DNA of 41,268 nt from Deltaproteobacteria bacterium (GTDB lineage Bacteria > Myxococcota_A > Polyangia > JAAYKL01), in contig JAUXHN010000012.1 in NCBI GenBank assembly GCA_030621515.1, positions 1 to 41,268 of the forward strand. Reading direction: 5' to 3'. How positions within the stretch are numbered: position 1 is the stretch's first letter; each line of letters begins with the position of its first letter. Positions 1 to 7,556 of this stretch are shown here, one piece after another. Below the pieces are notes generated by a model that was not told the DNA's origin, searched no databases, and saw only the letters and a list, made by a program, of their open reading frames with translations. A program made the translations under genes and the position numbers.

Positions 1-1149
1 TCGAGCATCGCGGTCAACCAGATGAGAGACGTGGTTCGCCAGAACAAGGACTTGCTGGACTCGTACAAGGAGGGCTCCCAGATAGCGTCCACACGCGATG
101 TCCTGAGCCTCCTGGAACACGCAGTGCAAAAAGCCTGCGTGGAGATCCACGATCTCGCCGAAAAGGAAACCGAAAAGCGAGGGATGGGAACAACCCTGTC
201 GGGCCTCCTGATCTTGGGCAACAAGGGATTCATTGCCCACGTGGGAGACAGCCGGATCTACCTCCTTCGCGGGGGCCGAGTGGTGCAACTGACCGAGGAT
301 CACTCCCTGGTCAACGAGCTCATCAAACGCGGAAAACTGGCCGCGTCCGAAGCCGAGAGCTCCCCGTACAAGAACGCCGTCACCCGCGCCGTGGGCGTGT
401 ACGAGAGCGTTGAAGCGGACACCATGGATTTCGATGTATTGCCGGGCGACCTGTTTCTCCTCGCCTCGGACGGACTCACCGGCTACCTGAAAAACGAAGA
501 GATCGAACCGGTCGTGGAGAGCGTGGATGACCTCAAGGAAATCCCCGCAGCCTTCATCGATATGGCCAACGAGCGCGGGGGCAAGGACAACATCACCAGC
601 ATCGTGGTCCGTCTCGTGGACGCCGAAGGGAAGGCATCCGAGCTCAACAAGGAAATCGAACTGAAGATCGAAACCATCCGGCGCATGCCGGTCTTCAAGT
701 TCCTGACTTACAATGAACTCGTCCTGATAATGAACATCACCACCGTGAAGGATGTCGGCCCCAACGAAAAGATCATCGTGGAGGGTGACGAGGGCGAAGA
801 TCTCTTCATCGTGCTGAAGGGAAACGTCAAGGTGCACAAGGGTGAAACCGAGATCGTGATTCTCCGCGACGGCGACCACTTCGGAGAGATGGCGCTCATA
901 GACAAGGCGCCGCGCTCGGCGAGCGTCACCGCCCTGACCGGCACCAAGCTCCTTCAAATAGGTCGGACAAACTTCTTCGATATCATCAGAAAGAAACCCA
1001 GGCTCGCCACCAAGCTCTTGTGGAGCTTCCTGCAGGTTATCTCCGATCGCCTTCGCACCACCAACCTCGAACTCTCCGGCAGAGCAGACACCATCGTAGA
1101 CCTCACCGAGGAGCTGTTCGAGATCGAGGTGAATGTAGACGAGGATTAG
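1..1149 (+). CDS. PP2C-type Ser/Thr phosphatase fused to cyclic-nucleotide-binding domain (5' end outside window)
   Basis: The frame is open to the first base (seven codons precede the first ATG at 22), and the usual PP2C N-terminal metal motifs are missing, so the gene starts upstream. The visible part runs through PP2C core motifs (GMGTT, then AHVGDSRIYLLR, LTEDHS, a LASDGLTGYL block and a GGKDNITSIVV end) to about residue 200. A second domain at about 225-345 has the cNMP phosphate-binding cassette FGEMALIDKAPRSASV, with the Glu and Arg that normally hold cAMP or cGMP. PP2C enzymes of this type reverse Hanks-type kinase phosphorylation. A fused cNBD suggests that phosphatase activity or localisation responds to a cyclic nucleotide; that link is inference. 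A Hanks-type kinase lies 1.5 kb downstream on the other strand, a plausible but unproven partner. Confidence 0.9.
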   Translation, partial: SSIAVNQMRDVVRQNKDLLDSYKEGSQIASTRDVLSLLEHAVQKACVEIHDLAEKETEKRGMGTTLSGLLILGNKGFIAHVGDSRIYLLRGGRVVQLTEDHSLVNELIKRGKLAASEAESSPYKNAVTRAVGVYESVEADTMDFDVLPGDLFLLASDGLTGYLKNEEIEPVVESVDDLKEIPAAFIDMANERGGKDNITSIVVRLVDAEGKASELNKEIELKIETIRRMPVFKFLTYNELVLIMNITTVKDVGPNEKIIVEGDEGEDLFIVLKGNVKVHKGETEIVILRDGDHFGEMALIDKAPRSASVTALTGTKLLQIGRTNFFDIIRKKPRLATKLLWSFLQVISDRLRTTNLELSGRADTIVDLTEELFEIEVNVDED

Positions 1150-1177
1150 TTAGCCTGGTCGATCTGTAGGTTAATTA

Positions 1178-1426
1178 TCAACACGACGCATCGACAAAAA
1201 GATGCCCGAGGTTCTCGAACCCGGCGAGATCGTCATTCATAAGACGCCTTTTTACGTCGTCCAGCGCACGAATCGCGTCGGGGCCCAGGTATCGTTCGTT
1301 GCAAGAACGGCAAACGGTCATGTCCACCTTGACCACCGCGGCGTTTACCTTTGCGCGCACGATCTTTTCGACACGCCTGGTTTCCAGGTCCGACGACCCG
1401 CACTTGATGCATACTGACATGCTCAT
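1178..1426 (-). CDS. YgiT-type zinc-finger antitoxin
   Basis: A small protein of 82 residues with two Cys-x2-Cys pairs (CIKC near the N-terminus and CRSC about 34 residues later), the pattern of the MqsA/YgiT N-terminal zinc finger. I start it at the ATG at 1426, which overlaps the stop of the upstream toxin gene as ATGA and has a GGAGA ribosome site about 7 bases ahead; an in-frame start at 1462 would lie deep inside the toxin gene. In YgiT-type pairs this protein neutralises the toxin through its zinc-finger half. The helix-turn-helix half of full MqsA is absent, so any autoregulation would have to come from elsewhere. The family call rests on motif, size and neighbour together. Confidence 0.8.
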   Translation of the reverse strand: MSMSVCIKCGSSDLETRRVEKIVRAKVNAAVVKVDMTVCRSCNERYLGPDAIRALDDVKRRLMNDDLAGFENLGHLFVDASC

Positions 1427-1773
1427 TTTATTCTCCGACGTTCTCTGTAATCGCTCGACCATCGTTGAGGGTCGGGCAGATACACTGTAACGATGATAGC
1501 ATATTCTGTTTCCTCATCGTAACCGCAAACGGCATGAACAGGCGTTCGTTCCGCACCGACGTAGATCAACACGAGACAACTGGCGCCGCGCCGATCGTCC
1601 GGATAGTCTTCGATAACTTCACCCCCCGGCAACGTATCGATCACATCAACCATCGAGATGCCGTCCTGGTCGGCTTCATCATACGCGTGTTCTGTTACAT
1701 TAACCTTCCAATGTCTCGCTGATTCACGGATCTTTTCGAATGCCGCGCTGCTGTTATCGTTCACGCTATCCAT
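1423..1773 (-). CDS. DUF4258-family toxin of a toxin-antitoxin pair
   Basis: A protein of 116 residues whose core (about 20-105) matches the DUF4258 pattern: a VTEHAYDEADQDGIS start (the usual T-x-H-x-x-x-R-x-x-x-R/D-G-I type), then two beta hairpins with VCGYDEETEYAIIVTVY. DUF4258 proteins share the BECR/RelE-like fold with MqsR and are commonly encoded just before YgiT-type zinc-finger antitoxins, as here (ATGA overlap). The expected activity is mRNA cleavage or translation inhibition; this is inferred from the family. The start at 1773 has AAAGGG very close ahead; a GTG four codons later would have better spacing and cannot be excluded. The gene lies 78 bases after the mepA-like gene on the same strand. 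Confidence 0.78.
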   Translation of the reverse strand: MDSVNDNSSAAFEKIRESARHWKVNVTEHAYDEADQDGISMVDVIDTLPGGEVIEDYPDDRRGASCLVLIYVGAERTPVHAVCGYDEETEYAIIVTVYLPDPQRWSSDYRERRRIK

Positions 1774-1851
1774 GCCCTTTGAAATCGATGGCGCTTTCTA
1801 TTCGCCACCCCTCACGCACAATACCCCATTTTCAGCGGATGAACGACCTCG

Positions 1852-2658
1852 TTAGTCCAGAGCCAGGGCCAGCAGGTCTTTGGGTGTCCACCGGTTAACA
1901 CCCCCGCCCTTTTCAACCCACGGCCACACTGGTCCCAGGTCCTTGCAGCGGGCGCCGCCGACACCACTCGGACAATAGATTCTCACATGAAAATGATCGT
2001 CGTGAGGTGCTGAATCTCCGGGCTGATGCAGAATCGACGCGGCCCTGCGAATGATCTCGATGTCCCTTCCGTGATTCAGCGCCCACTCCAGCAAGAGCGC
2101 CTTCAATCCGTAGCTCACGAAAATCCATTGAACGCGGCTCTCGTCATCGGCGATGAGGGCCTCCACCAGCATCCAGTTTCTCTCCGAGTCGAACCGGCAG
2201 ACCGTCTCCTCTCTGAGGCCTGCGCCGAAACGGTCGAATTGCGTGAGGGGCCACCCGTGGATCGACTTCCCCGACGGAGAGGTGACGAAGAACGCCAGAT
2301 CCACATCCCGTCCGCTGCGATGGGAGTGATGCTCGCTGATGAACCCTCCACCCTGCCCGCTCAGATCTCCCAGGAGAAGCACCATCCCGGGAAACTCGCG
2401 CTCCAATGTCTCGGATACCCTCTGCACGAGGCCCGTCAGTTCTGGAATCCCGTAACGTCGATCTCGCGCCCGATAAAAGCGAAAATGCTCCCCTCTGATC
2501 GCAAGATGCTCACCGCCCAGGAGGAGCCCGCGCGAAGCGGTCCCCAGTGATCCGGTCTCGCCCCGATTCACCACGCCGGCCCACGGAAGGCACCCGACGA
2601 TCAACATGGACGCGAGGTAAATCAAAACCGACAGGAGCTTGAGATCCGCAAAGATCAT
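1852..2658 (-). CDS. Penicillin-insensitive murein endopeptidase-like protein (peptidase M74, MepA family)
   Basis: The 268-residue length is close to E. coli MepA. The two zinc-site motifs of the LAS-type metallopeptidases are present: a histidine cluster followed by GRDVD (H110, H111, H113, D118, D120) and HDDHFHVR (H219, H222, H224). The N-terminus has a hydrophobic segment (about 8-22) ending VGC at residue 23, so it is probably a lipoprotein or membrane-anchored enzyme facing the periplasm. MepA enzymes cleave D-Ala-mDAP cross-links in peptidoglycan. The start codon overlaps the stop of the upstream kinase gene by four bases, so the two are translated together. Control of the hydrolase by the kinase is possible but is inference only. 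Confidence 0.86.
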   Translation of the reverse strand: MIFADLKLLSVLIYLASMLIVGCLPWAGVVNRGETGSLGTASRGLLLGGEHLAIRGEHFRFYRARDRRYGIPELTGLVQRVSETLEREFPGMVLLLGDLSGQGGGFISEHHSHRSGRDVDLAFFVTSPSGKSIHGWPLTQFDRFGAGLREETVCRFDSERNWMLVEALIADDESRVQWIFVSYGLKALLLEWALNHGRDIEIIRRAASILHQPGDSAPHDDHFHVRIYCPSGVGGARCKDLGPVWPWVEKGGGVNRWTPKDLLALALD

Positions 2659-3590
2659 AGGATCTGCCGCGCGAGATCTTCGATTGCGGCGGCCGCATGT
2701 TCGGCGTCGGGGTATCGATTCTCGGGTATCTTGGCGAGCATCTTGAGGACCACAGGATCTGCTTTCCCGGGCACGGGACGAGATATCGCAGTCCTGGACG
2801 GGGGAACAGGTTGGCTCTTGAACTGGGCGAACAGCACCTTGCCCGGTATCCCGACAAAAGGCGTGCAGCCGGTGAGCATCTCGTAGAACAGAATACCGGC
2901 GGCATACTGATCCGAGGCGGGAGTCGCCTCCCCCCCCGTTGCCTGCTCCGGCGATATATACTCGGGGGTTCCAAAAACCTGCCCGGTAGCGGTGAGTCGA
3001 AGATCGCCCTTCATGCGCGCCAGGCCGAAATCGAGGATCTTGATGCGTTCCCCCCCATCGGAATCCTCGACCAGCATGATGTTCTCGGACTTTATGTCCC
3101 TGTGGACCACTCCCAGAGTGTGCGCCCCGTGCAGAGCCCTCAACACCTGGAGCATGATGTCGAAAACCTGGGAGAGAGGCATCAATCCTCTATCCAGGCG
3201 CCTGGCCAGCGTGATCCCGTCCAGATATTCCATCGCGAAAAACGCATTGCCGTCCGGCAATACTCCGAACTCGAAGATCTCAACGATTCCATCGTGCCAG
3301 GCCGCACGGGCGACCTTCACCTCTCTCAAGAATCTGATGCGCTGTTTGGAGTCCGCAGCAAGCTCGGGCCTCAGTATCTTGACCGCCCTCACCTCATCGG
3401 TATTGAGATCAAGAGCCTTGTAGACAATCGCCATGCCCCCGGCGCCGATCCTCTGCTGCAGTCGGTAACGCTCCGCAATGGTCGTGCCTACGAACTCGTC
3501 TTTCCTGGAGAAAAGCTTCATCCCATCCGCTGGGCAAAACTTCTCCACGTCGGAGTAATTGGTGCGACAGATGGGACAATACATGGTCAT
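2655..3590 (-). CDS. Hanks-type Ser/Thr protein kinase with N-terminal zinc ribbon
   Basis: I choose the ATG at 3590, which puts a zinc-ribbon motif (YCPIC at 4-8, FCPADG at 18-23) at the N-terminus; longer frames add unrelated residues. The 311-residue protein then has a full kinase core: glycine loop IGAGGMA (48-54), ATP-binding Lys71, a helix-C Glu at about 90, catalytic HRDIKSEN (163-170), DFG (187-189) and a GTPEYISPEQ activation-segment end. There is no transmembrane segment or PASTA domain, so it is a cytoplasmic kinase. Kinases preceded by a short zinc ribbon are common in myxobacteria-like genomes. It overlaps the mepA-like gene by four bases and lies 82 bases after rlmN. Confidence 0.92.
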   Translation of the reverse strand: MTMYCPICRTNYSDVEKFCPADGMKLFSRKDEFVGTTIAERYRLQQRIGAGGMAIVYKALDLNTDEVRAVKILRPELAADSKQRIRFLREVKVARAAWHDGIVEIFEFGVLPDGNAFFAMEYLDGITLARRLDRGLMPLSQVFDIMLQVLRALHGAHTLGVVHRDIKSENIMLVEDSDGGERIKILDFGLARMKGDLRLTATGQVFGTPEYISPEQATGGEATPASDQYAAGILFYEMLTGCTPFVGIPGKVLFAQFKSQPVPPSRTAISRPVPGKADPVVLKMLAKIPENRYPDAEHAAAAIEDLARQIL

Positions 3591-3672
3591 GGCATGTATT
3601 CCGAAAGTTATGCGATTCCAGGGACGCACAGGATAACACACTTGACCGCTTTCACCTATAAACATCAAATGC

Positions 3673-4680
3673 TCACGCCAGCAACTGCCCGCACGCGGCA
3701 TTGATGTCGGCGCCCCGCCGCTTGCGCAGGAAGGCGGATACGCCCTTTGACGTGAGGATCTTCTGAAAAGCGGCCACGCGCCCTTTATCGGGAGGTGTCA
3801 GGTCGGTCTTGTCGTGCGGGTTGAGGGGAATCAGGTTAACCTTCACCTTCAGCGACGAAAGGAGCCGCACCAGGTTTCTCGCGTCGACATCACTATCATT
3901 GATCCCCTTTACCAACACGTACTCGATTGTGAAGCGCCGCCGCTTTGGAAGGGGGTATCTCTTCAGCGCTCCTACGATATCCACGAGACTCGCGCTGACC
4001 CCGGGAACCAGCCGTTTCCTGGTTTCCTCGTCGGCCGCGTGGAGGGATATGGCCAGGGCGATCTTCCCCGAGGTGGCCTCGGCGAGCCGATCGATCCCCG
4101 ACGGGATACCTACCGTCGACAAGGTGATCCTTCTGCTGGAGAGCCCGAGACCGTCGGGATGGCCCATGAGTTCGACCGCACGCAGGACCCGGTCGAGGTT
4201 GTGCAGCGGCTCTCCCACCCCCATCAATACCACGTTGCTCAGGCGCTCGCCCGAAAGGTGCTCACCCTTGCCCAGAAAGATCTGCCCCACGATCTCCGCC
4301 GCAGTCAGGTTTCTTTTAAGCCCGTCCTTACCGGAACGGCAGAAGACACAACCCACCGCGCAGCCGACCTGCGTGGAGATACACTGGGTGAGTTTGTTGC
4401 CCTCCGGGATGAGCACCGTTTCCACCCTCGCCTCGTCCGCAAGAACAACCTCCAACTTGCGCGTTCCGTCCGAGGAGCGAAGAACCTCTCCCCCTTTCAT
4501 GGGGAGGATCGGCCCGAGGGTCGCAAGGTGATCCCGCAACACCCTGGGCAAATTGGTCATCTCCTCCGGATCCGTAACCCCCCGCTTGTGAATCCATGAA
4601 AAAAGCTGAGAGCCCCGGTAACCCGGCAACCCCAGGGCAATCGCCGTATCCGCGAGCTTCTCCGGGAGCATCGACAGCAT
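3673..4680 (-). CDS. rlmN: 23S rRNA (adenine2503-C2)/tRNA methyltransferase RlmN
   Basis: A radical SAM dual-specificity methyltransferase of 335 residues, normal for RlmN. It methylates C2 of A2503 in 23S rRNA and of A37 in some tRNAs. The SAM cluster motif is GCAVGCVFC (Cys-x3-Cys-x2-Cys). The conserved C-terminal catalytic Cys is in RGADINAACGQL. The GVGEPLHNLDRV and HAADEETRKRLVP blocks are also typical. I start at the ATG at 4680, whose product aligns with RlmN N-termini (LGLPGYRGSQLFSWIHKRG); no good ribosome site is visible, and the ATG nine bases later is an alternative. It lies 20 bases after the Cys-rich lipoprotein gene, probably in one transcript. Confidence 0.95.
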   Translation of the reverse strand: MLSMLPEKLADTAIALGLPGYRGSQLFSWIHKRGVTDPEEMTNLPRVLRDHLATLGPILPMKGGEVLRSSDGTRKLEVVLADEARVETVLIPEGNKLTQCISTQVGCAVGCVFCRSGKDGLKRNLTAAEIVGQIFLGKGEHLSGERLSNVVLMGVGEPLHNLDRVLRAVELMGHPDGLGLSSRRITLSTVGIPSGIDRLAEATSGKIALAISLHAADEETRKRLVPGVSASLVDIVGALKRYPLPKRRRFTIEYVLVKGINDSDVDARNLVRLLSSLKVKVNLIPLNPHDKTDLTPPDKGRVAAFQKILTSKGVSAFLRKRRGADINAACGQLLA

Positions 4681-4700
4681 GCAGGTTGGGTCGGACAAGA

Positions 4701-5099
4701 TCAGGACGGCGTGGACGTTACTATGCAGTCCCATTGCACGGGGGACGTGCATCCGCTCGGGCTTTCTCCGACTGCTCCGACGCAATTGATGTACGAGGGG
4801 CAATCGGCGGCGCTTGTCCTGCAGTCGAGAATTGTAGCGAGCCAGGCCTTGTCCTCGGTGCAACCCGTGATTGCCGCCACACAACCGCACGGTTCCACTG
4901 TCAGGTTGAAACCGCACAGCTCTTCCACCGCCAGCTTGAAATCATCACAGATCACTATCTGGTTGTTGATGGGAACAGGATCGCACGTGGAATAGTCGGC
5001 ACCTTCTATACTATCGTTCTTTTCTGGTTCCGAACACCCCGTTGTGAATGCAAGAACAATCCCCAAGCTCGCGAATAGTACAAAACTGCGATACAACAT
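4701..5099 (-). CDS. Cysteine-rich putative lipoprotein, unknown function
   Basis: A 132-residue protein with a signal peptide (short basic N-terminus, hydrophobic FVLFASLGIVLAF) and lipobox TTGC, so it is predicted to be lipidated at Cys22. The mature part holds eleven further cysteines, spaced rather evenly, which suggests a small disulfide-stabilised periplasmic or outer-membrane domain. I do not recognise a family. A GGAG site lies 12 bases before the ATG. The gene precedes rlmN by 20 bases, but a functional link to rRNA methylation is unlikely; it probably only shares the promoter in the 157-base gap that divides it from the response-regulator operon. Confidence 0.75.
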   Translation of the reverse strand: MLYRSFVLFASLGIVLAFTTGCSEPEKNDSIEGADYSTCDPVPINNQIVICDDFKLAVEELCGFNLTVEPCGCVAAITGCTEDKAWLATILDCRTSAADCPSYINCVGAVGESPSGCTSPVQWDCIVTSTPS

Positions 5100-5256
5100 T
5101 ATCGTCTTCTCCGTGCTTCAAGGAATCCACTGTCACAAATCCGATGACTGCTTTATGATATCCGGCACGCTGTCGTTGTCAATCAAAGGCCGCCACGGTT
5201 CCGTAATTTTTGTGGACGTTTGACATGGGCCGGGTTTTCAGCCAGCCTGGAAATAG

Positions 5257-5646
5257 ATGACTGACAACAAGAAGAAACCCCTGCTCCTGATCGCCGATGA
5301 CGACCCCGAATTGATCGGGATTCTCCTCAAAAGGCTCCAGGTCCTCGAGTGTGAAATCATCACTGCTTCAAACGGTGCCGACGCACTGGATCTGGTCAAG
5401 GAGAAGAGGCCCGATGCGGTCATTCTCGACGTGATGATGCCCCGGATGAACGGCTGGGAAGTTTGCAAGTCCATCCGATCCGACGAAGAGATATCCGATA
5501 CCCCGGTGATGATTCTCACCGGCATCGGGGAGAACCTCAACGAGATGACCTCACCCCTGTACGAGGCGGACGATCACATAGACAAACCTTTCAATTTCGC
5601 GGACCTCCTGCTCAAGGTCAAGAAACTGCTCGCCAGTCGTTCCTGA
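5257..5646 (+). CDS. Single-domain response regulator (CheY-like receiver)
   Basis: 129 residues forming one receiver domain and nothing else. The acidic pocket (D14-D16), phosphoacceptor D58 in VILDVMMP, the switch Thr88 in MILTG and the invariant Lys110 in HIDKPF are all present, so it should be phosphorylated by a histidine kinase. No kinase is encoded nearby. Without an output domain it must act by protein contact, or as a phosphate relay or sink. The gene is followed after five bases by a lipoprotein and then the M64 peptidase, so the three appear cotranscribed; the reason is not clear from the sequence. Confidence 0.92.
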   Translation: MTDNKKKPLLLIADDDPELIGILLKRLQVLECEIITASNGADALDLVKEKRPDAVILDVMMPRMNGWEVCKSIRSDEEISDTPVMILTGIGENLNEMTSPLYEADDHIDKPFNFADLLLKVKKLLASRS

Positions 5647-5651
5647 TCGCC

Positions 5652-6164
5652 ATGCCCCCTCATTCATCCATAGTGATCGTCGCGATCGTTCTTGTATTGC
5701 TCTGCTCCTGCAGCTCAAGGGGACCGGTGGATCCGGGAGGCACCACCGGCAACGTCCATCCTTCACCCGTCAACGACGTGCATGTTGACGGAAACGAACG
5801 CCCGGACCGCATGTTGCGCCTCACCATCCGCCTCACCGAGGATGGCGCGGAGGTAATCGACGTCGTCGAGGCTCCCAACACCATCAACCGGAGGGATCCT
5901 CATCTGAAATCCAGGGCTTTCTATCGCGCACACGATTCCACAGGCGAGATTCTGGTCGAACGGGGCTTTCGCATCGAGGACCACATTCGTGCAGAGGTTC
6001 CCGGCGAGGACGGTCAGCTCGAGGGACAACTCGTTCCCCTCGAGGAACGGATCATCACCCTGACCGTTCCCGCGTACGACGATCTTCAGGTAATTCACCT
6101 CTACAGATCGACGACGGGCGGCGACCGCAAGGACGCGGAGCTGTTGGCCCAGATCCGACCATGA
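5652..6164 (+). CDS. Putative lipoprotein of unknown function, upstream of M64 peptidase
   Basis: A 170-residue protein with signal peptide and lipobox ending at Cys20 (hydrophobic IVIVAIVLVLLCSC). The mature region is acidic and beta-rich, with blocks such as RLTIRLTEDGAEVIDVVEAPN followed by a region that could form a small beta-sandwich. No family is recognised. Its stop overlaps the start of the M64 peptidase gene by four bases (ATGA), so the two products are made together. It could be an accessory or anchoring protein for the peptidase; this is inferred only from the overlap. Confidence 0.75.
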   Translation: MPPHSSIVIVAIVLVLLCSCSSRGPVDPGGTTGNVHPSPVNDVHVDGNERPDRMLRLTIRLTEDGAEVIDVVEAPNTINRRDPHLKSRAFYRAHDSTGEILVERGFRIEDHIRAEVPGEDGQLEGQLVPLEERIITLTVPAYDDLQVIHLYRSTTGGDRKDAELLAQIRP

Positions 6165-7462
6165 GAGGACTCACCATCGCGGCTTTTCTCTGCGCATCAC
6201 TATTCGCAGTCACAGTTTTGGGGCAACACACTCTCGATATTGTCGAAAACAACGGCCTGTCGGAAAACCGGATAGATCTCGTGATCATGGGTGACGGTTA
6301 CACCTCCGGGGAGCAGCAGGACTTCGCCTCCGACGCGCAGAACGCCGTCGATCATCTATTCGGGAAAAGGCCATCGAAGCAATATCGGGAATTTTTCAAT
6401 ATTGTCACGATCTCGACCGTCTCCAACGAATCCGGCGCGGACCACCCCGCAACAAGTGAATACGTGGACACGTTTTACGACTGTGCCTACGATTGTGCGG
6501 GGCTCGGGCATCTCATTTGCTGCGACTACTCGACCATCCTGTCCGTGGCGGGCGCCCAGTATCCTGCGCACGACGTCGTTCTTCTGCTCGTCAACGACCA
6601 GCAATACGGCGGCTCCGGCGGCCCGGTCGCCATCGCCTCCACCAGCCCGGTATCCAACGACATTCCCTTCCACGAGTTCGGCCACACCTTCGCCGGTCTC
6701 GGAGACGAGTACGATAGCCCTTATCCCGGGTATGTCTGCGAAGACATTTTCCCCAATATTTCGTTCACAGCCGACCGGGACGATCTCAAGTGGAATCATT
6801 GGGTCAACGAAGATACACCGCTCCCCACGCCCGAATCCACCGCCGTAAACAACCAGGAACCCGTGGGCGCGTACGAGGGCGCGTGTTATGAGACCGTCGG
6901 GCTCTTCCGCCCGGTCTACGAATGCGTCATGCGCTCATTGAACAACGACTTCTGCGCCGTATGCACAGAGCAGATGGTGCTTTCCTACTATGGATTCGTG
7001 GAGCCCGTGGACGCCTACTCCCCCGCTCAGAATTCCCATGAAGGCGCCCATGGCGACTCGATCGAGCTCGTAGTCGAAGCGGTCGAGCCCGATCCGAACA
7101 CCCTGGCGTACACCTGGGACCTGGACGGAGAGCTGCTGTCATGGTCCGACTCCGCCGATCTCGAATTCTTTTTTGAATGTGTGGATCAGGGCGAACATCA
7201 GCTCACCGTAACCGTTTCGGATCTCACGAATTTGGTCATGGTCGATCCGGAAAATCTCATGACCATGTCGGTCTCCTGGACCGTCACCCGCACGGACGAC
7301 GGTCCGGTGGAGAACTGCGACGACCCGGACACCGACCCGGATGCCGGAGGCGACGCCTGTCTCGACGGTGGCGACAATCCGAAAAAATCAGGCTGCGGGT
7401 GCCGGGGGATACCGGCGCGCCGCACATTGCTTTCCTCACTTTTGCCCATACTTCTTCTTTGA
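6161..7462 (+). CDS. Secreted M64-family (IgA peptidase-like) zinc metallopeptidase with MYXO-CTERM-like tail
   Basis: A 433-residue secreted protein with an N-terminal signal peptide (1-21). The zinc-peptidase motif HEFGHTFAGLGDEY (H171, E172, H175, with D182) and the early VIMGDGYTSGEQ block match peptidase family M64, named for a Clostridium IgA peptidase; the real substrate here is unknown. After the catalytic domain (about 22-280) comes a PKD/Ig-like beta domain (about 290-380), then an acidic Asp/Pro linker and a C-terminal SGCGC followed by a short hydrophobic stretch. That end resembles the MYXO-CTERM surface-sorting signal but lacks the usual final arginines. It overlaps the upstream lipoprotein gene by four bases. 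Confidence 0.85.
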   Translation: MRGLTIAAFLCASLFAVTVLGQHTLDIVENNGLSENRIDLVIMGDGYTSGEQQDFASDAQNAVDHLFGKRPSKQYREFFNIVTISTVSNESGADHPATSEYVDTFYDCAYDCAGLGHLICCDYSTILSVAGAQYPAHDVVLLLVNDQQYGGSGGPVAIASTSPVSNDIPFHEFGHTFAGLGDEYDSPYPGYVCEDIFPNISFTADRDDLKWNHWVNEDTPLPTPESTAVNNQEPVGAYEGACYETVGLFRPVYECVMRSLNNDFCAVCTEQMVLSYYGFVEPVDAYSPAQNSHEGAHGDSIELVVEAVEPDPNTLAYTWDLDGELLSWSDSADLEFFFECVDQGEHQLTVTVSDLTNLVMVDPENLMTMSVSWTVTRTDDGPVENCDDPDTDPDAGGDACLDGGDNPKKSGCGCRGIPARRTLLSSLLPILLL

Positions 7463-7556
7463 GCCGACAACCCGGCCCAATGAGGTTGTGTTCCCGCCCA
7501 AAAAACAATAAATTGCTGCGGCAAACAACTGGGCCCAAAGACCAAGGAGGAAAACC

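Noticed and set aside
2697-3704. Long plus-strand open frame antisense to the kinase
   Set aside because: The kinase motifs on the other strand are complete; this frame has no protein-like features.
5100-5256. c-di-GMP (GEMM) riboswitch before the response regulator, and before the GAF/HD-GYP gene
   Set aside because: The conserved core and tetraloop-receptor pieces are not seen in either leader.
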